DNA of 64,000 nucleotides from CAYPHY01 sp964410625 (GCA_964410625.1 CAYPHY010000020.1:18008-82007); one strand, 5' to 3'; shown: positions 40,939 to 50,150, numbered from the stretch's first letter. The notes: generated from the sequence alone by a model not told the origin. Numbers and translations are program-made.

Positions 40939-43716
40939 ATGGCTGATATACAAGAACAACTCAGTGACGATATTCATCTACTTGGCGATACCCTCGGCCG
41001 TGTGATCCGCCGCCAGGAAGGGCTGGCTATCTTCGAGCTGGAAGAGCGCGTTCGCGCCTTATCAAAGGTGCGCCGTGCGGACAACGAGCCACAAGTGGAT
41101 GAGTATCTACAGAGTCTCATCCAGAGCCTTGATCCGGCCGAAGCGGAACTGGTTGCCCGCAGCTTCACGACTTACTTTGAGTTGATCAATTTAGCTGAGG
41201 AGCAACAACGTGTGCGTGTCCTGCGTGAACGGGAGCGTGAAGCGCATCCGCAGCCATTGCCGGAGTCCATCGCCACGGCCATTGCCACATTGCGCCAGGC
41301 AGGCGTGGATGAATTTGAAATGGAGCGGTTGCTGGAACGATTGCATATCGAACTGGTCTTTACCGCCCATCCAACCCAGGCTAAACGGAGGACGGTGCTG
41401 TCTAAATTGCGCCGTCTGGCTGAGGCGTTGGACGACCTGAGTACTCGTGACTTGCTCCCGGCTGAATATGAGTTATTGAAAGAGCAAATCACGGCCGAAG
41501 TCACTTTGCTCTGGCTGACTGACCGCAGCCGGACGACCAAGCCGACCGTCACCGACGAAGTACGAACCGGCCTCTACTACTTCGACATTACGCTGTGGGA
41601 CGTATTGCCACAAATTTATCGCCATATGGCCGATGCGTTGGCGCAACATTATCCAAAGCTCAAGCTACCGCCCCGCTTTCTCACCTTTGGCTCCTGGATC
41701 GGCGGCGACCGGGATGGCAACCCAAATGTGACGGTGGAGGTAACGGCCGAAAGCTTGCGCCTCCATCGCGGCCTGGCTGTGGAACGCCACCGCGCGGCCG
41801 CCCGCGAGCTAGACCGTTCGTTAAGCATCTCCGAGGAGCTGGCCCCGATCAGCCCGGAAGTGAAACAGGCCGTTCCCGAAGATGATGAACTGACCCGCCA
41901 CCTGGCCTTTCTGCGCGAACGGTATCCGAATGAACCCTACCGGCTCATTGCGGCCCAGTTGAGCGCTGATTTGGCTGAAGCATCGGCCGATCAGATGGTT
42001 GCCCGGTTGCTAGGCGAGATAGAACCACCCTCACGACGGCGTACCATGCAGACGGTGTTGGAGCCGCTGGAATTGATTGATCGCACCTTGCGCGAGGGGG
42101 GGATGGAGGATGTGGCAGCGGCCGATCTCGCCCACACCTTGCGCCAGGTCAGAATCTTCGGCCTCCATGCCGCCCGCCTCGATTTGCGCCAATATAGCGA
42201 TTACAACACTGCTGTAATAGATGAATTGCTGGGTAAGCTAGGCTGGTATGAGGGCTTTGGGGAGCTAGATGGGGCAGAACGGGCGGCCGTTCTCTCAGAG
42301 ATGTTATCGCGGCCACTCCCTGATTTAACGGGGTTGGGTGAGTTATCGGCCGAAGCGCAAGAGACGCTGCAACTGTTCCAACTGATCAAGCGGGCGACCG
42401 ACTATTACGGCCCGGAGTTGTTTGGCCCCTATATTGTCAGCATGACCCATGGCCCGGAAGATATTCTCGCGCCCTTGCTGCTGGCCTATTGGCATGGCCT
42501 CTGCTTGCAACCAGAGAGCGAGCGTGAAAGCCTGACCTTTGCGCCCTTGTTTGAGACGCGCGAAGATTTACGCCTGGCCCCGGAGGTGATGACCGCGCTG
42601 TTTGACCATCCCGCTTATGCCCCCCATCTGGAGCGTGTCGGCCGCCAACAAACGATCATGATCGGCTACTCTGACAGCAACAAAGACGCCGGTTATCTGG
42701 CGGCCAACTGGGAGCTTTATCAGGCGCAAGAGGCATTGATGAAAACTTGCCGCGAACAAGAGGTGGTGATGGCGCTTTTCCACGGCCGCGGTGGGACAAT
42801 TGCGCGAGGTGGCGGCCCGGCCAATCGCGCCATTCTTGCCCAACCGCCGGGATCGGTGGGCGGCCGTATTCGCATCACCGAACAAGGGGAAGTGATTGAC
42901 GAGCGCTACGGCCATCCGGCCATTGCCCGCCGCCATTTGGAGCAGGTCGTCCATGCCGTTTTGCTGGCCAGCGCGCCGGACCACTACCGTCTGTTGGCGC
43001 GGCCGAAGCCGAAATGGGCGAAGGCGATGGACGAACTGGCAGCTATCTCCTACCGCGCCTATCGCAAGCTGGTCTATGAAACGCCGGAATTGCTGACCTA
43101 CTGGACACAGGCGACGCCGATGGATGAGATTAGCCAGATGCGGATTGGGTCGCGGCCGTCGCGTCGCTCAAGCGGGGCCACGTTTGAAAGTTTGCGGGCC
43201 ATCCCCTGGGGCTTTAGCTGGATGCAAAGCCGTCATGGGTTGCCGGGTTGGTATGGTGTGGGGGCGGCACTGGCTGGCTATGCCACTTCAGCCAAGCGCA
43301 AACAGCGACTACAGACGATGTACCGCGACTGGCCTTTCTTCCGCAGCGTGATTGACAATGCCCAGGTGGCGTTGATCCAAGCCGATATGGGGATTGCCCG
43401 TCTTTATGCCGGGTTGGTGGAGGAGGCGGCCGTGCGCGAACAAATCCTTGGCGAAATCGAACGGGCCTATTACGAGACCTGCAAGGCTATTTTACAGGTG
43501 ACTGACCAACGGGAACTATTGGACAATGACCCCGTGTTGAAGCGTTCGGTGCGCCGTCGCAACCCGTATGTAGACCCGCTGAACTTCATTCAGGTCAGCC
43601 TGCTCCGCCGCCTGCGCCAGCTACCTGATCAGGAAAGCGACGAAGCCAACGAGCTACGGGAAACGATTTTCCTGACGATCAATGGCATCGCGTCGGGCCT
43701 AAAGAACACGGGATAA
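40939..43716 (+). CDS. ppc: Phosphoenolpyruvate carboxylase
   Basis: The 925-residue enzyme has the catalytic histidine H144 (FTAHPTQAKRR), the GGDRDGNPNVT segment, SDSNKDAGYL and the FHGRGGTIARGGGP loop. It carboxylates PEP to oxaloacetate, feeding the TCA cycle. It is full length with a usual C-terminus ending in KNTG. The start lies at the junction with the GxxExxY fragment, and the upstream region may have been replaced by that insertion. Confidence 0.95.
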   Translation: MADIQEQLSDDIHLLGDTLGRVIRRQEGLAIFELEERVRALSKVRRADNEPQVDEYLQSLIQSLDPAEAELVARSFTTYFELINLAEEQQRVRVLREREREAHPQPLPESIATAIATLRQAGVDEFEMERLLERLHIELVFTAHPTQAKRRTVLSKLRRLAEALDDLSTRDLLPAEYELLKEQITAEVTLLWLTDRSRTTKPTVTDEVRTGLYYFDITLWDVLPQIYRHMADALAQHYPKLKLPPRFLTFGSWIGGDRDGNPNVTVEVTAESLRLHRGLAVERHRAAARELDRSLSISEELAPISPEVKQAVPEDDELTRHLAFLRERYPNEPYRLIAAQLSADLAEASADQMVARLLGEIEPPSRRRTMQTVLEPLELIDRTLREGGMEDVAAADLAHTLRQVRIFGLHAARLDLRQYSDYNTAVIDELLGKLGWYEGFGELDGAERAAVLSEMLSRPLPDLTGLGELSAEAQETLQLFQLIKRATDYYGPELFGPYIVSMTHGPEDILAPLLLAYWHGLCLQPESERESLTFAPLFETREDLRLAPEVMTALFDHPAYAPHLERVGRQQTIMIGYSDSNKDAGYLAANWELYQAQEALMKTCREQEVVMALFHGRGGTIARGGGPANRAILAQPPGSVGGRIRITEQGEVIDERYGHPAIARRHLEQVVHAVLLASAPDHYRLLARPKPKWAKAMDELAAISYRAYRKLVYETPELLTYWTQATPMDEISQMRIGSRPSRRSSGATFESLRAIPWGFSWMQSRHGLPGWYGVGAALAGYATSAKRKQRLQTMYRDWPFFRSVIDNAQVALIQADMGIARLYAGLVEEAAVREQILGEIERAYYETCKAILQVTDQRELLDNDPVLKRSVRRRNPYVDPLNFIQVSLLRRLRQLPDQESDEANELRETIFLTINGIASGLKNTG

Positions 43717-43830
43717 GTTACGCGGACATTGATTCTGACAGTCCACTAATTTACACGAATCTACACGAAATAGCCTATGTGACCTGGGGGTTGGAAGCGA
43801 CCATCTTGAATAGGTGATTATAATATCTGT

Positions 43831-45042
43831 ATGAATGAACAACTGCCTGTGATTGAATCGGTGCAGGATATTGCGCGGCTGGCTCAGGAGGGTTTTGCGG
43901 ATTGGGCGGCGTTGGGTGATGTTAGCGTGAAGCAGAAGGGGAAGTTGCTGCTCTTTAGCTATACACCGGCTGCCCAATATGCCGGGCGGTGGAACTTTTT
44001 GGAGCGTGTTAGTCGCGGGCTGATCATCAACCGGCAGACAGGGGAGATTGTGGCGCGGCCGTTTGATAAGTTCTTCAATTGGGGTGAAGGCGGCCGTAAA
44101 GCCCCCTACACCGCCCACATCGTCAACGTCTATGAGAAGCTCGATGGTTCGCTTGGAATTTTGTACCGTGATAACGGCTACAAGATCGCCACGCGGGGCA
44201 GCTTTCCATCTACGCCGCAGGAGGTGGAGCGCAGCTATAACGAATGGGCGCGGAAGAATGGGTTGCCGGAGCAGAGTTGGAATGAGCTTGTGCGCTATGG
44301 GGCGATGACGCAGTGGAGTACGCTGCGGAAGATGGAGTGGCAGCCACCCGCTTCGCTGGCCTCCACCTGGGCGACTGATTTCTTAAACAAGAACCACGAT
44401 TTGAGCGATTTGCCGAAGGAGTGGACGTTATTATTTGAGATCATCTATCCGCACGGCCGTATCCTGGTGGACTATGGCGAGCGAGAGGAACTGGTCTTGC
44501 TGGCCGCCCGCAACCGCTTCACCGGAGAGTACCTGCCCTTCTATCCCGATGTCTATGAAATGGCGGGACGCTATGGCTTTTCCACGCCGCGCACCTACCA
44601 TTTCAGCAACGTCACTGACATCATCGCCCAGGCGGGGCAGTTGGACTACAACCAGGAAGGGTGGGTGGTCGAGTTTTCGAATGGAGAGCGTTACAAGATT
44701 AAGGGGGATGCGTATCTGGAGCTAAACAGGCTGGTCAGTGGCCTTTCGTTCCGCAGCACCTTACAGGCGGTGATGGAGGGGCGGGTGGAGCAGTCACGGC
44801 AATTGATCCCGGAAGAGTTCCTCGGCGAGTTTAACGGCTGGGTGGAGGCGATTGAGGCGAAGGTGGCGGAGGTCAAAGCCCAGGTCGAGCAAGCATATCA
44901 AGCTGCCCCGCAGGAGTCACGCAAGGCGTTCGCCCTCTGGGTGCAGCAAAACCATCGCGACCTGGCCCCTTATCTCTTTGCGCTGGCGGATGGACGGCCG
45001 ATTGAGCCGCTGATCTACAAAATGGCCTTCCGTGATGGTTAA
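43831..45042 (+). CDS. RNA ligase (T4 Rnl1-like nucleotidyltransferase)
   Basis: The 403-residue protein has ligase motif I with K103 in YEKLDGS, RGSF soon after, LLFEIIYP (motif IIIa), EGWVVEF (motif IV) and YKIKGDAY (motif V). This order fits RNA ligases that repair cleaved tRNA or other RNA. The C-terminal part (about 285-403) is helical. A TATAAT ends 6 nt before the ATG with no Shine-Dalgarno, so it is probably leaderless. No polynucleotide kinase gene is adjacent. Confidence 0.85.
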   Translation: MNEQLPVIESVQDIARLAQEGFADWAALGDVSVKQKGKLLLFSYTPAAQYAGRWNFLERVSRGLIINRQTGEIVARPFDKFFNWGEGGRKAPYTAHIVNVYEKLDGSLGILYRDNGYKIATRGSFPSTPQEVERSYNEWARKNGLPEQSWNELVRYGAMTQWSTLRKMEWQPPASLASTWATDFLNKNHDLSDLPKEWTLLFEIIYPHGRILVDYGEREELVLLAARNRFTGEYLPFYPDVYEMAGRYGFSTPRTYHFSNVTDIIAQAGQLDYNQEGWVVEFSNGERYKIKGDAYLELNRLVSGLSFRSTLQAVMEGRVEQSRQLIPEEFLGEFNGWVEAIEAKVAEVKAQVEQAYQAAPQESRKAFALWVQQNHRDLAPYLFALADGRPIEPLIYKMAFRDG

Positions 45043-45458
45043 GATGGAGGTATGAGAAGAGCCGCCACCCGCAACAATTCGCGCTCGGCTAAACAACTCG
45101 GCCGATTTAAACGGAGTAATGTAACAGTTGCACGCCCCTTTTGTGTCAATGGTGTGATTCGTGAGCCATCTAGTCTGAAATGCTCATTCCATTTGTCACG
45201 ACGAGGATGATAAAGCGCAACCACCTGATCTTCTACGGGGTCATAAGAAGCTAGATCAGAACCCTTAAACCCGTTGCATATGGAGCATGAATAAGCAAGG
45301 TTATCAAGTTGTGAAGACCCGCCATGCTTGCGAGCAATGATATGATCGATCTCGTGAGCTGCAAAGCTGAACTGTTCAGGAATGAGACAGTATTCGCAAC
45401 GAAAACTGGCACGTTCAGCCACTAGCTGGCGAATATCTGCTGGAACCTTACTGCTCAT
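45039..45458 (-). CDS. HNH endonuclease (pair 1)
   Basis: The 139-residue protein has CEYC, an HEIDHIIARKHGGSSQLDNLAYSC-type HNH core and a second CxxC (CSIC). It overlaps the end of its partner gene by 11 bp and converges with the RNA ligase gene (4-bp overlap). A related HNH with the same C-terminal layout (plus HPRRDKW and GRATV) lies at 46863-47291. Confidence 0.85.
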   Translation of the reverse strand: MSSKVPADIRQLVAERASFRCEYCLIPEQFSFAAHEIDHIIARKHGGSSQLDNLAYSCSICNGFKGSDLASYDPVEDQVVALYHPRRDKWNEHFRLDGSRITPLTQKGRATVTLLRLNRPSCLAERELLRVAALLIPPS

Positions 45459-45807
45459 TCAATCGTAAATAAGCTCTCGCCTTGGCCATGCGAACGAGAT
45501 GTTCCAAATACTGAAACTGTTCCCACTCTACTTCTTCTTCTGGGCTTAACCCCCGATCGCGGTTTTTTTCAAGCAATTCGCTGATTCGCTCCTGGAGGGA
45601 TGTTGAAGGGCGCAGTGCCAAAACATCTTCTGGGGAAGGCAAATTAGCCAGAAACTCTAACACATCGGCTGCACCAGTGAATTGCAACTCATCGGCCGCG
45701 TCCATTTGTCGTAACCCAAGCTCCAAAATTTGCGGCAACTCATCCGCTCGATTGCTTAAGCGATCAGCTAGCTCACTCGGTACTTGAATGGTAATAGGCG
45801 ACAACAT
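45448..45807 (-). CDS. Conserved partner protein of the HNH endonuclease (pair 1)
   Basis: The 119-residue protein begins with ITIQVPSELADRLSNRADELPQILELGL, which resembles a ribbon-helix-like antitoxin start. It ends in the helical LSPEEEVEWEQFQYLEHLVRMAKARAYLRL. A minus-strand TATAAT (45819-45814) ends 6 nt before the ATG and no Shine-Dalgarno is seen. It may control its neighbour; the role is inferred from the pairing. Confidence 0.65.
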   Translation of the reverse strand: MLSPITIQVPSELADRLSNRADELPQILELGLRQMDAADELQFTGAADVLEFLANLPSPEDVLALRPSTSLQERISELLEKNRDRGLSPEEEVEWEQFQYLEHLVRMAKARAYLRLNEQ

Positions 45808-45969
45808 AAAGCTATTATATCCGAAATAGTTTCTTTACAGTACAGCTAGATACAAATCCCCATTTTGACTTTGGGTTAACGAACATTCACGCCTTCTTCA
45901 CCACATCGGCCGTCCCTTTGGGTGTAGGATGTGAGTCCATTTCGGCCGACCGAGCCGATAGTCAATAAC

Positions 45970-46041
45970 TTTGCAACGAATTAACGCGAATTACCGCGAA
46001 TTAGAATCTATTCGCGAAAATTCGCGTCAATTCGTTGCAAA
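45970..46041. repeat. GCAACGAATT/AATTCGTTGC palindromic repeat
   Basis: TTGCAACGAATTAACGCGAA and TTACCGCGAATT on the left are mirrored by ATTCGCG, AATTCGCGTCAATTCGTTGC on the right. A second copy lies at 50073-50145; related arms surround the nested repeat at 21078. Confidence 0.85.
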
Positions 46042-46066
46042 ATCTTCTTTGCAAGCGAGGGACAAG

Positions 46067-46372
46067 ATGAATTCATGTGTGTATTGTGGCGAGGTGTTTC
46101 GGATTGAGCAGCAGCGTTGCCCCCATTGTGGCGAGGCGAACCATGTACCGGCAGGGTTGCGTTCGCGCTTTGACCGCATCCAGTTGGCGATGAAGTTGGG
46201 GAAGCTGGACAACGACACGGCCGCCCAGTTCCAGGCGGAGACGTTGCTGTTGTTGAAGCAGGAGAAAGGGTTGGGGGAGATTGCTGAGGAGATGGAAGGG
46301 ATGGGGGACGGCCGATATGGGGAGTATGCGGCGATTTTGCGGAATTTGAGTGGGGTGGGGACGGTCGAATAA
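46067..46372 (+). CDS. Small zinc-ribbon protein (101 aa)
   Basis: The ATG at 46067 was chosen because the frame upstream is repeat DNA; GCGAGGG precedes it. The product starts with a CVYCGEVF...CPHCGE double-CxxC ribbon and continues as an acidic helical tail. No family is recognised beyond the ribbon. It sits between the two divergent HNH pairs. Confidence 0.6.
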   Translation: MNSCVYCGEVFRIEQQRCPHCGEANHVPAGLRSRFDRIQLAMKLGKLDNDTAAQFQAETLLLLKQEKGLGEIAEEMEGMGDGRYGEYAAILRNLSGVGTVE

Positions 46373-46419
46373 AGTAAACTTTTGGTTTTTTCGTGTATAA
46401 TATGCTCCAGATTATGAGC

Positions 46420-46860
46420 ATGTCAGCAACAAAGGTGGAGCAGACGTTCAAATTGACGATTGAACTGGCGGAACCGGTTTATCGGCAGTTGACACGCACG
46501 GCCGCTTTGACCCACCAGTCGCCGGAAGCCATTGCCGCCCAAAGTGTGTCTGGCAACTTGCCACCCTCGGCCGAAACGGCGCCGGCAGAGGTACAACCAG
46601 AACTGTTGGCATTACAAACGCTTTCTAACGATGAACTGCTGGCAGTTGCCCATAGCACCGTTCCTGCTGAACAGCAACAGCGACATCTTGCGCTACTCGA
46701 AAAAAATAGTGGAGGAGCGATAACGGCCGAGGAAAAGCTTGAACTAAGCCAGTTGCGTGATGCGGCCGACCGGTTGATGCTGCGCAAAGCCTATGCCTGG
46801 GCGCTGCTCCGTTGGCGCGGCCATCGAATCCCTGCGCTTTCTGAACTCCCCATATCTTAG
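46420..46860 (+). CDS. Conserved partner protein of the HNH endonuclease (pair 2)
   Basis: Several in-frame starts exist (GTG 46393, ATG 46402, 46414, 46420); a TATAAT at 46396-46401 excludes the first. From 46420 the product has 146 residues. Its start (FKLTIELAEPVYRQLTRTA) and its end (ITAEEKLELSQLRDAADRLMLRKAYAWALLRWRG) mirror the pair 1 partner protein, so the two are distant paralogues. It lies 2 bp before its HNH gene. Confidence 0.55.
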   Translation: MSATKVEQTFKLTIELAEPVYRQLTRTAALTHQSPEAIAAQSVSGNLPPSAETAPAEVQPELLALQTLSNDELLAVAHSTVPAEQQQRHLALLEKNSGGAITAEEKLELSQLRDAADRLMLRKAYAWALLRWRGHRIPALSELPIS

Positions 46861-46862
46861 CG

Positions 46863-47291
46863 GTGTCATCAATCGCCGATTCCTTACGCCTACAAGTTTT
46901 TGCTGAGGCAGATTATCGCTGTGAATATTGCCGGACTTCACACCGGCTTGTTGGGATGCCGCCTGTGGTTGACCATATTATCCCGACGGCCGAAGGGGGA
47001 GGTAATGAACGGGAAAATCTTGCCGCCGCTTGTTATCGGTGCAACGAATTCAAAGGAGTACGAACCCATGCGGCCGATCCGCTGACTGGAGAGTTGGTTC
47101 CCCTGTTTCATCCCCGGCAGCAGCGTTGGAGCGATCATTTTGTCTGGGCCAATGGTGGAACACTTGTAGTAGGGCAAACCCCAACGGGAAGAGCAACGGT
47201 TATTGCCTTGCGGCTCAATAATGAGCTGCTGGTAGAAGCGCGGGTATTGTGGATTTCATGGGAGTGGCATCCGCCACGAGAAGAATCGTAA
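46863..47291 (+). CDS. HNH endonuclease (pair 2)
   Basis: The GTG start is 2 bp after the partner gene. The 142-residue protein has RCEYC, VDHIIPTAEGGGNERENLAAAC and CNEF, followed by LFHPRQQRWSDHF and TPTGRATV, as in the pair 1 enzyme. Together the two copies point to duplication with divergence. Confidence 0.85.
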   Translation: MSSIADSLRLQVFAEADYRCEYCRTSHRLVGMPPVVDHIIPTAEGGGNERENLAAACYRCNEFKGVRTHAADPLTGELVPLFHPRQQRWSDHFVWANGGTLVVGQTPTGRATVIALRLNNELLVEARVLWISWEWHPPREES

Positions 47292-47304
47292 CGAAGGTGG
47301 GTTT

Positions 47305-47499
47305 ATGACGAATGTTGTAAAGATCGCTTTTTGGGAAGATAACGGCGTTTGGGTTGGGTATTTACAGGATTACCCGGACTACTGGACACAGGGAGAAACG
47401 CTTGACGATCTCAAGGAACACCTGAAAGATTTATTTCACGACATCCACAGTGGTGAGGTACCTGGTATTCGCAAAGTTGAGGAGTTGGTGGTGGCGTGA
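47305..47499 (+). CDS. hicB: HicB-like antitoxin
   Basis: The 64-residue protein contains VKIAFWEDNGVWVGYLQDYPDYWTQGETLDDLKEHLKDLF, matching the RNase H-like fold of short HicB antitoxins, which often lack a DNA-binding domain. No HicA toxin gene is visible after it, so it may be an orphan. It lies 13 bp after the HNH gene. Confidence 0.75.
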   Translation: MTNVVKIAFWEDNGVWVGYLQDYPDYWTQGETLDDLKEHLKDLFHDIHSGEVPGIRKVEELVVA

Positions 47500-47597
47500 A
47501 ACTGATTGAAATGTGCCAGGCGGAAATGCTGGAGCCGTTATGACGGACGGATTTTATGTCCCATAGACTCATCTGGCTTCGTTTCTTGTAACTGTAA

Positions 47598-48299
47598 TTA
47601 TGCTTTATGAGGGACAACAATTACAGGCATCTCTGGCCACATACCGATATTGCCATACCCAATTATCAGTCTTAAATCTAGGCCTCCTTCAAGTTTCGGA
47701 AAGGCCAATCTGACATTGAAACAGACCTGCATATTGTTCTCACATTGAGTAGTAAACACTTCTTTTGGATTCCATGGTTGAACATAAAGAGAGCCAAAGA
47801 AAGGACGAGACTCATTCACCGGAAAGTCTACAAGTATGTCATAATCGTTGTCTAGTTGCTTTTGGGGAGGAGAGTACTTTTTAGGATGAGCAAATAACAA
47901 TTGGCAAAGCTGAATTTCCTCAGTGAGGTTCTTTAGTGGTGAGCCGGAAAGTATCTTGTTACCCATATGAATTTCTCCAGAGGCTTTAAAGCTAACACGA
48001 GAACTCTTCAACTCTTCATTAGTGAGATCTTGCCCTTCGTCAAAATCAACTCTCGTTTCAGTGCGTATATTTTCTTTCGTTCCAAACTTTCCGGCAGACG
48101 GCTTGCCTATCATAAGACCACAGTAAATGCTCCCATCACTTGCAACTCGAAGCCAAATAATCGGCCTCCAGACTTTGTTATAAAGCAAATTAACCCTAAC
48201 CCGATTACCTATTCGTGGTAACTCCGTTATTTGTGTCCTTAATTGAATATCCATCATAAAGCTAGCGAAATTCTCTGTAAGTATGAGCGAGGGGTTCAC
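47598..48299 (-). CDS. Hypothetical protein (233 aa)
   Basis: The sequence is rich in strands and looks cytoplasmic. It includes RVRVNLLYNKVWRPIIWLRVASDGSIYCGLMIG, EIHMGNKILSG and DLRLIIGYGNIGMW. No family is recognised. Base composition is visibly AT-richer than in neighbours, which suggests acquired DNA. Confidence 0.5.
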   Translation of the reverse strand: MNPSLILTENFASFMMDIQLRTQITELPRIGNRVRVNLLYNKVWRPIIWLRVASDGSIYCGLMIGKPSAGKFGTKENIRTETRVDFDEGQDLTNEELKSSRVSFKASGEIHMGNKILSGSPLKNLTEEIQLCQLLFAHPKKYSPPQKQLDNDYDILVDFPVNESRPFFGSLYVQPWNPKEVFTTQCENNMQVCFNVRLAFPKLEGGLDLRLIIGYGNIGMWPEMPVIVVPHKA

Positions 48300-48469
48300 A
48301 ATTGCAGAGATTGCGTTGACATTTTAACATCCTGGGTAACATACCCTAGTTTTGTCCGCAATAATATCATTGTTTATATCGCTTGGCCTCATTCGATATA
48401 AGATTCTAAAATTAGACAGACTTGCGCGGTTAGCAATATTTAGCAACGAATGGCGCAATCTTGCGTGCG

Positions 48470-48540
48470 AATTTTTTACGAAAATTAAACCGAAATTCGC
48501 TTTCATTCAATGCAGCTGCGTAAGTCCTACAAGACGAGTT
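48470..48540. repeat. TTCGCG/GCGAA-type repeat arm ahead of a membrane gene
   Basis: GCGAATTTTTTACG, AACCGAAATTCGC and TGCGTAAGTCCTAC lie here. The last is the reverse complement of the AGGACTTACGCA that opens the repeat near 21078. Confidence 0.5.
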
Positions 48541-48554
48541 TAGGGAGGTCTTTA

Positions 48555-49037
48555 ATGCCTACTACATTGGACGAATGGTTATTCTGGGTATTCAGTGTTC
48601 TAGTTGTAGGGTTTATTTTGTCGGTTGTGTCCAATCTCTCAACGCCTCTAATCAAACGAGGCGGAACTAACTGGCTTCAAAAAAAACGTCTCCAGAGAAA
48701 GTTGTATTTAGACCAATTAAAGGAGTTTGTAAAACAGATCAAAGATCACCCAGGCCTGCTTATTATAGTTACCGCCAAAAAAGTTGCATGGGAATTTACG
48801 TGGGCGACTTTGGGAGGTGTTTTGTTTATATATCCCACTGTTTATGAAACTATTGAAGTTTTTCTTAACCGATTATCTCCGGGATTAGACGAGGTGGGAG
48901 CATTGTGTTTTCGCGGTCTGGGATTTGGTTTTATAGGACTTGCAGCATTTGGTTTTTTTAGAATTAATAGTTATCTCCTTGACGTTTGGGCAGTTTATGA
49001 GCAAGTACACCAGATCAAAGATTTTTCAAACTACTAA
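48555..49037 (+). CDS. Membrane protein (160 aa)
   Basis: The ATG at 48555 follows AGGGAGG; the earlier in-frame ATG at 48510 lies in repeat DNA. The protein has a first hydrophobic helix (about 8-27), a basic stretch (LQKKRLQRKLYLDQLKEFVKQIK) and two more helices (about 75-100 and 110-135). No family is recognised. The AT-rich composition matches the gene at 47598. Confidence 0.55.
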   Translation: MPTTLDEWLFWVFSVLVVGFILSVVSNLSTPLIKRGGTNWLQKKRLQRKLYLDQLKEFVKQIKDHPGLLIIVTAKKVAWEFTWATLGGVLFIYPTVYETIEVFLNRLSPGLDEVGALCFRGLGFGFIGLAAFGFFRINSYLLDVWAVYEQVHQIKDFSNY

Positions 49038-49279
49038 GTATGCGATCTGTAAATATGGTTTGAATGTGTAATAGTGTTGTAGAGCATAAAGTCAAGGCTC
49101 GGCTTACCTAAATATAACTGTACCAAGAAACAAATGGAAACGGGTGACACTTGCCTTGTTTGTCGGTGCTGCGCCAATCCCTTGCCCACCTCGGCCGATT
49201 ATGATACCTTTTCGCATGGCTGGCTTAGTTTGCCGGAAGGTCTGATCGGCATAAAGTTATTCACACCTGCTATCCCTAT

Positions 49280-50071
49280 ATGAGTGAAAGCCCTGTCCTG
49301 TTAAGCGTCGAAGATGTCACCTTGCTGTTTGGCGGTAATGCTGCCTTGTCGGAGGTCAGCTTTGATGTGCGGCGGGGGGAGATTCGGGCGATCATTGGGC
49401 CGAATGGGGCGGGCAAGACTTCGATGCTTAACTGCATCAGTGGCTTTTACCGCCCGCAACACGGCCGCATCCTCTACACCGACAAAGATGGGCAGACGGC
49501 CGATCTGACCCAAACCCCACCGCACCAGATCGCCCCGCTGGGCATCGCCCGCACCTTCCAGAACATCGCCCTTTATACCGGCCTGAGTGCGCTCGATAAT
49601 ATGATGGCAGCCCGCCATATACACATGAAGCAAAACGCGCTGCAATCTATGCTCTATTGGGGTGCTGCCCAGCGCGAAGATGTGCGCCATCGCGAGGTGG
49701 TGGAGGATATTATTGATTTCCTGGAGATCGCCCACATTCGTAAGGCGGTTTGCGGGGCGTTGCCCTATGGCTTGCGGAAGCGGGTGGAACTCGGCCGTGC
49801 GTTGGCGATGGAGCCGCAACTGTTGTTGCTTGATGAGCCGATGGCGGGGATGAACGTTGAGGAGAAGGAGGACATGGCCCGCTTCATCCTCGACATCTAT
49901 GAACGGCGCGGGGTGACGATTGTGCTGATCGAACATGACATGGGGCTGGTGATGGACATCTCCGACCGTGTCGTTGTCCTCGACTTCGGCGTGAAAATCG
50001 CCGACGACGTGCCGGATGTGGTGCGGAATGATGAGAAGGTGATTCAGGCTTATTTGGGTGAAGAGTTTTAA
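49280..50071 (+). CDS. livG: Branched-chain-type ABC transporter ATPase LivG
   Basis: The 263-residue ATPase has Walker A GPNGAGKT (40-47), a Q-loop (ARTFQNIALYTG), a signature region in the form LPYGLRKRVELGRAL and Walker B LLLLDEPMAGM, with H in VLIEHDMG. This is the LivG subgroup, which partners LivF. It energises uptake with LivH, LivM and the binding lipoprotein downstream. Confidence 0.93.
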   Translation: MSESPVLLSVEDVTLLFGGNAALSEVSFDVRRGEIRAIIGPNGAGKTSMLNCISGFYRPQHGRILYTDKDGQTADLTQTPPHQIAPLGIARTFQNIALYTGLSALDNMMAARHIHMKQNALQSMLYWGAAQREDVRHREVVEDIIDFLEIAHIRKAVCGALPYGLRKRVELGRALAMEPQLLLLDEPMAGMNVEEKEDMARFILDIYERRGVTIVLIEHDMGLVMDISDRVVVLDFGVKIADDVPDVVRNDEKVIQAYLGEEF

Positions 50072-50072
50072 T

Positions 50073-50145
50073 CTGCATCGAATTAGCGCGAATTTTCGCG
50101 AATTAAAGTTTTTTCGCGAGAATTCGCGTTAATTCGTTGCAAAAA
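50073..50145. repeat. GCGAATT/AATTCGC palindromic repeat
   Basis: TGCATCGAATTAGCGCGAAT and TTTCGCGAATT on the left are mirrored by TTCGCGAGAATTCGCG and TTAATTCGTTGCA on the right; same family as 45970-46041. Confidence 0.8.
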
Positions 50146-50150
50146 AACAA

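Noticed and set aside
47500..47597. HicA toxin after hicB
   Set aside because: The frames here are too short and do not match the HicA pattern.
48324..48506. Minus-strand 60-codon frame
   Set aside because: It lies in repeat-like DNA between genes, without a ribosome binding site or known similarity.
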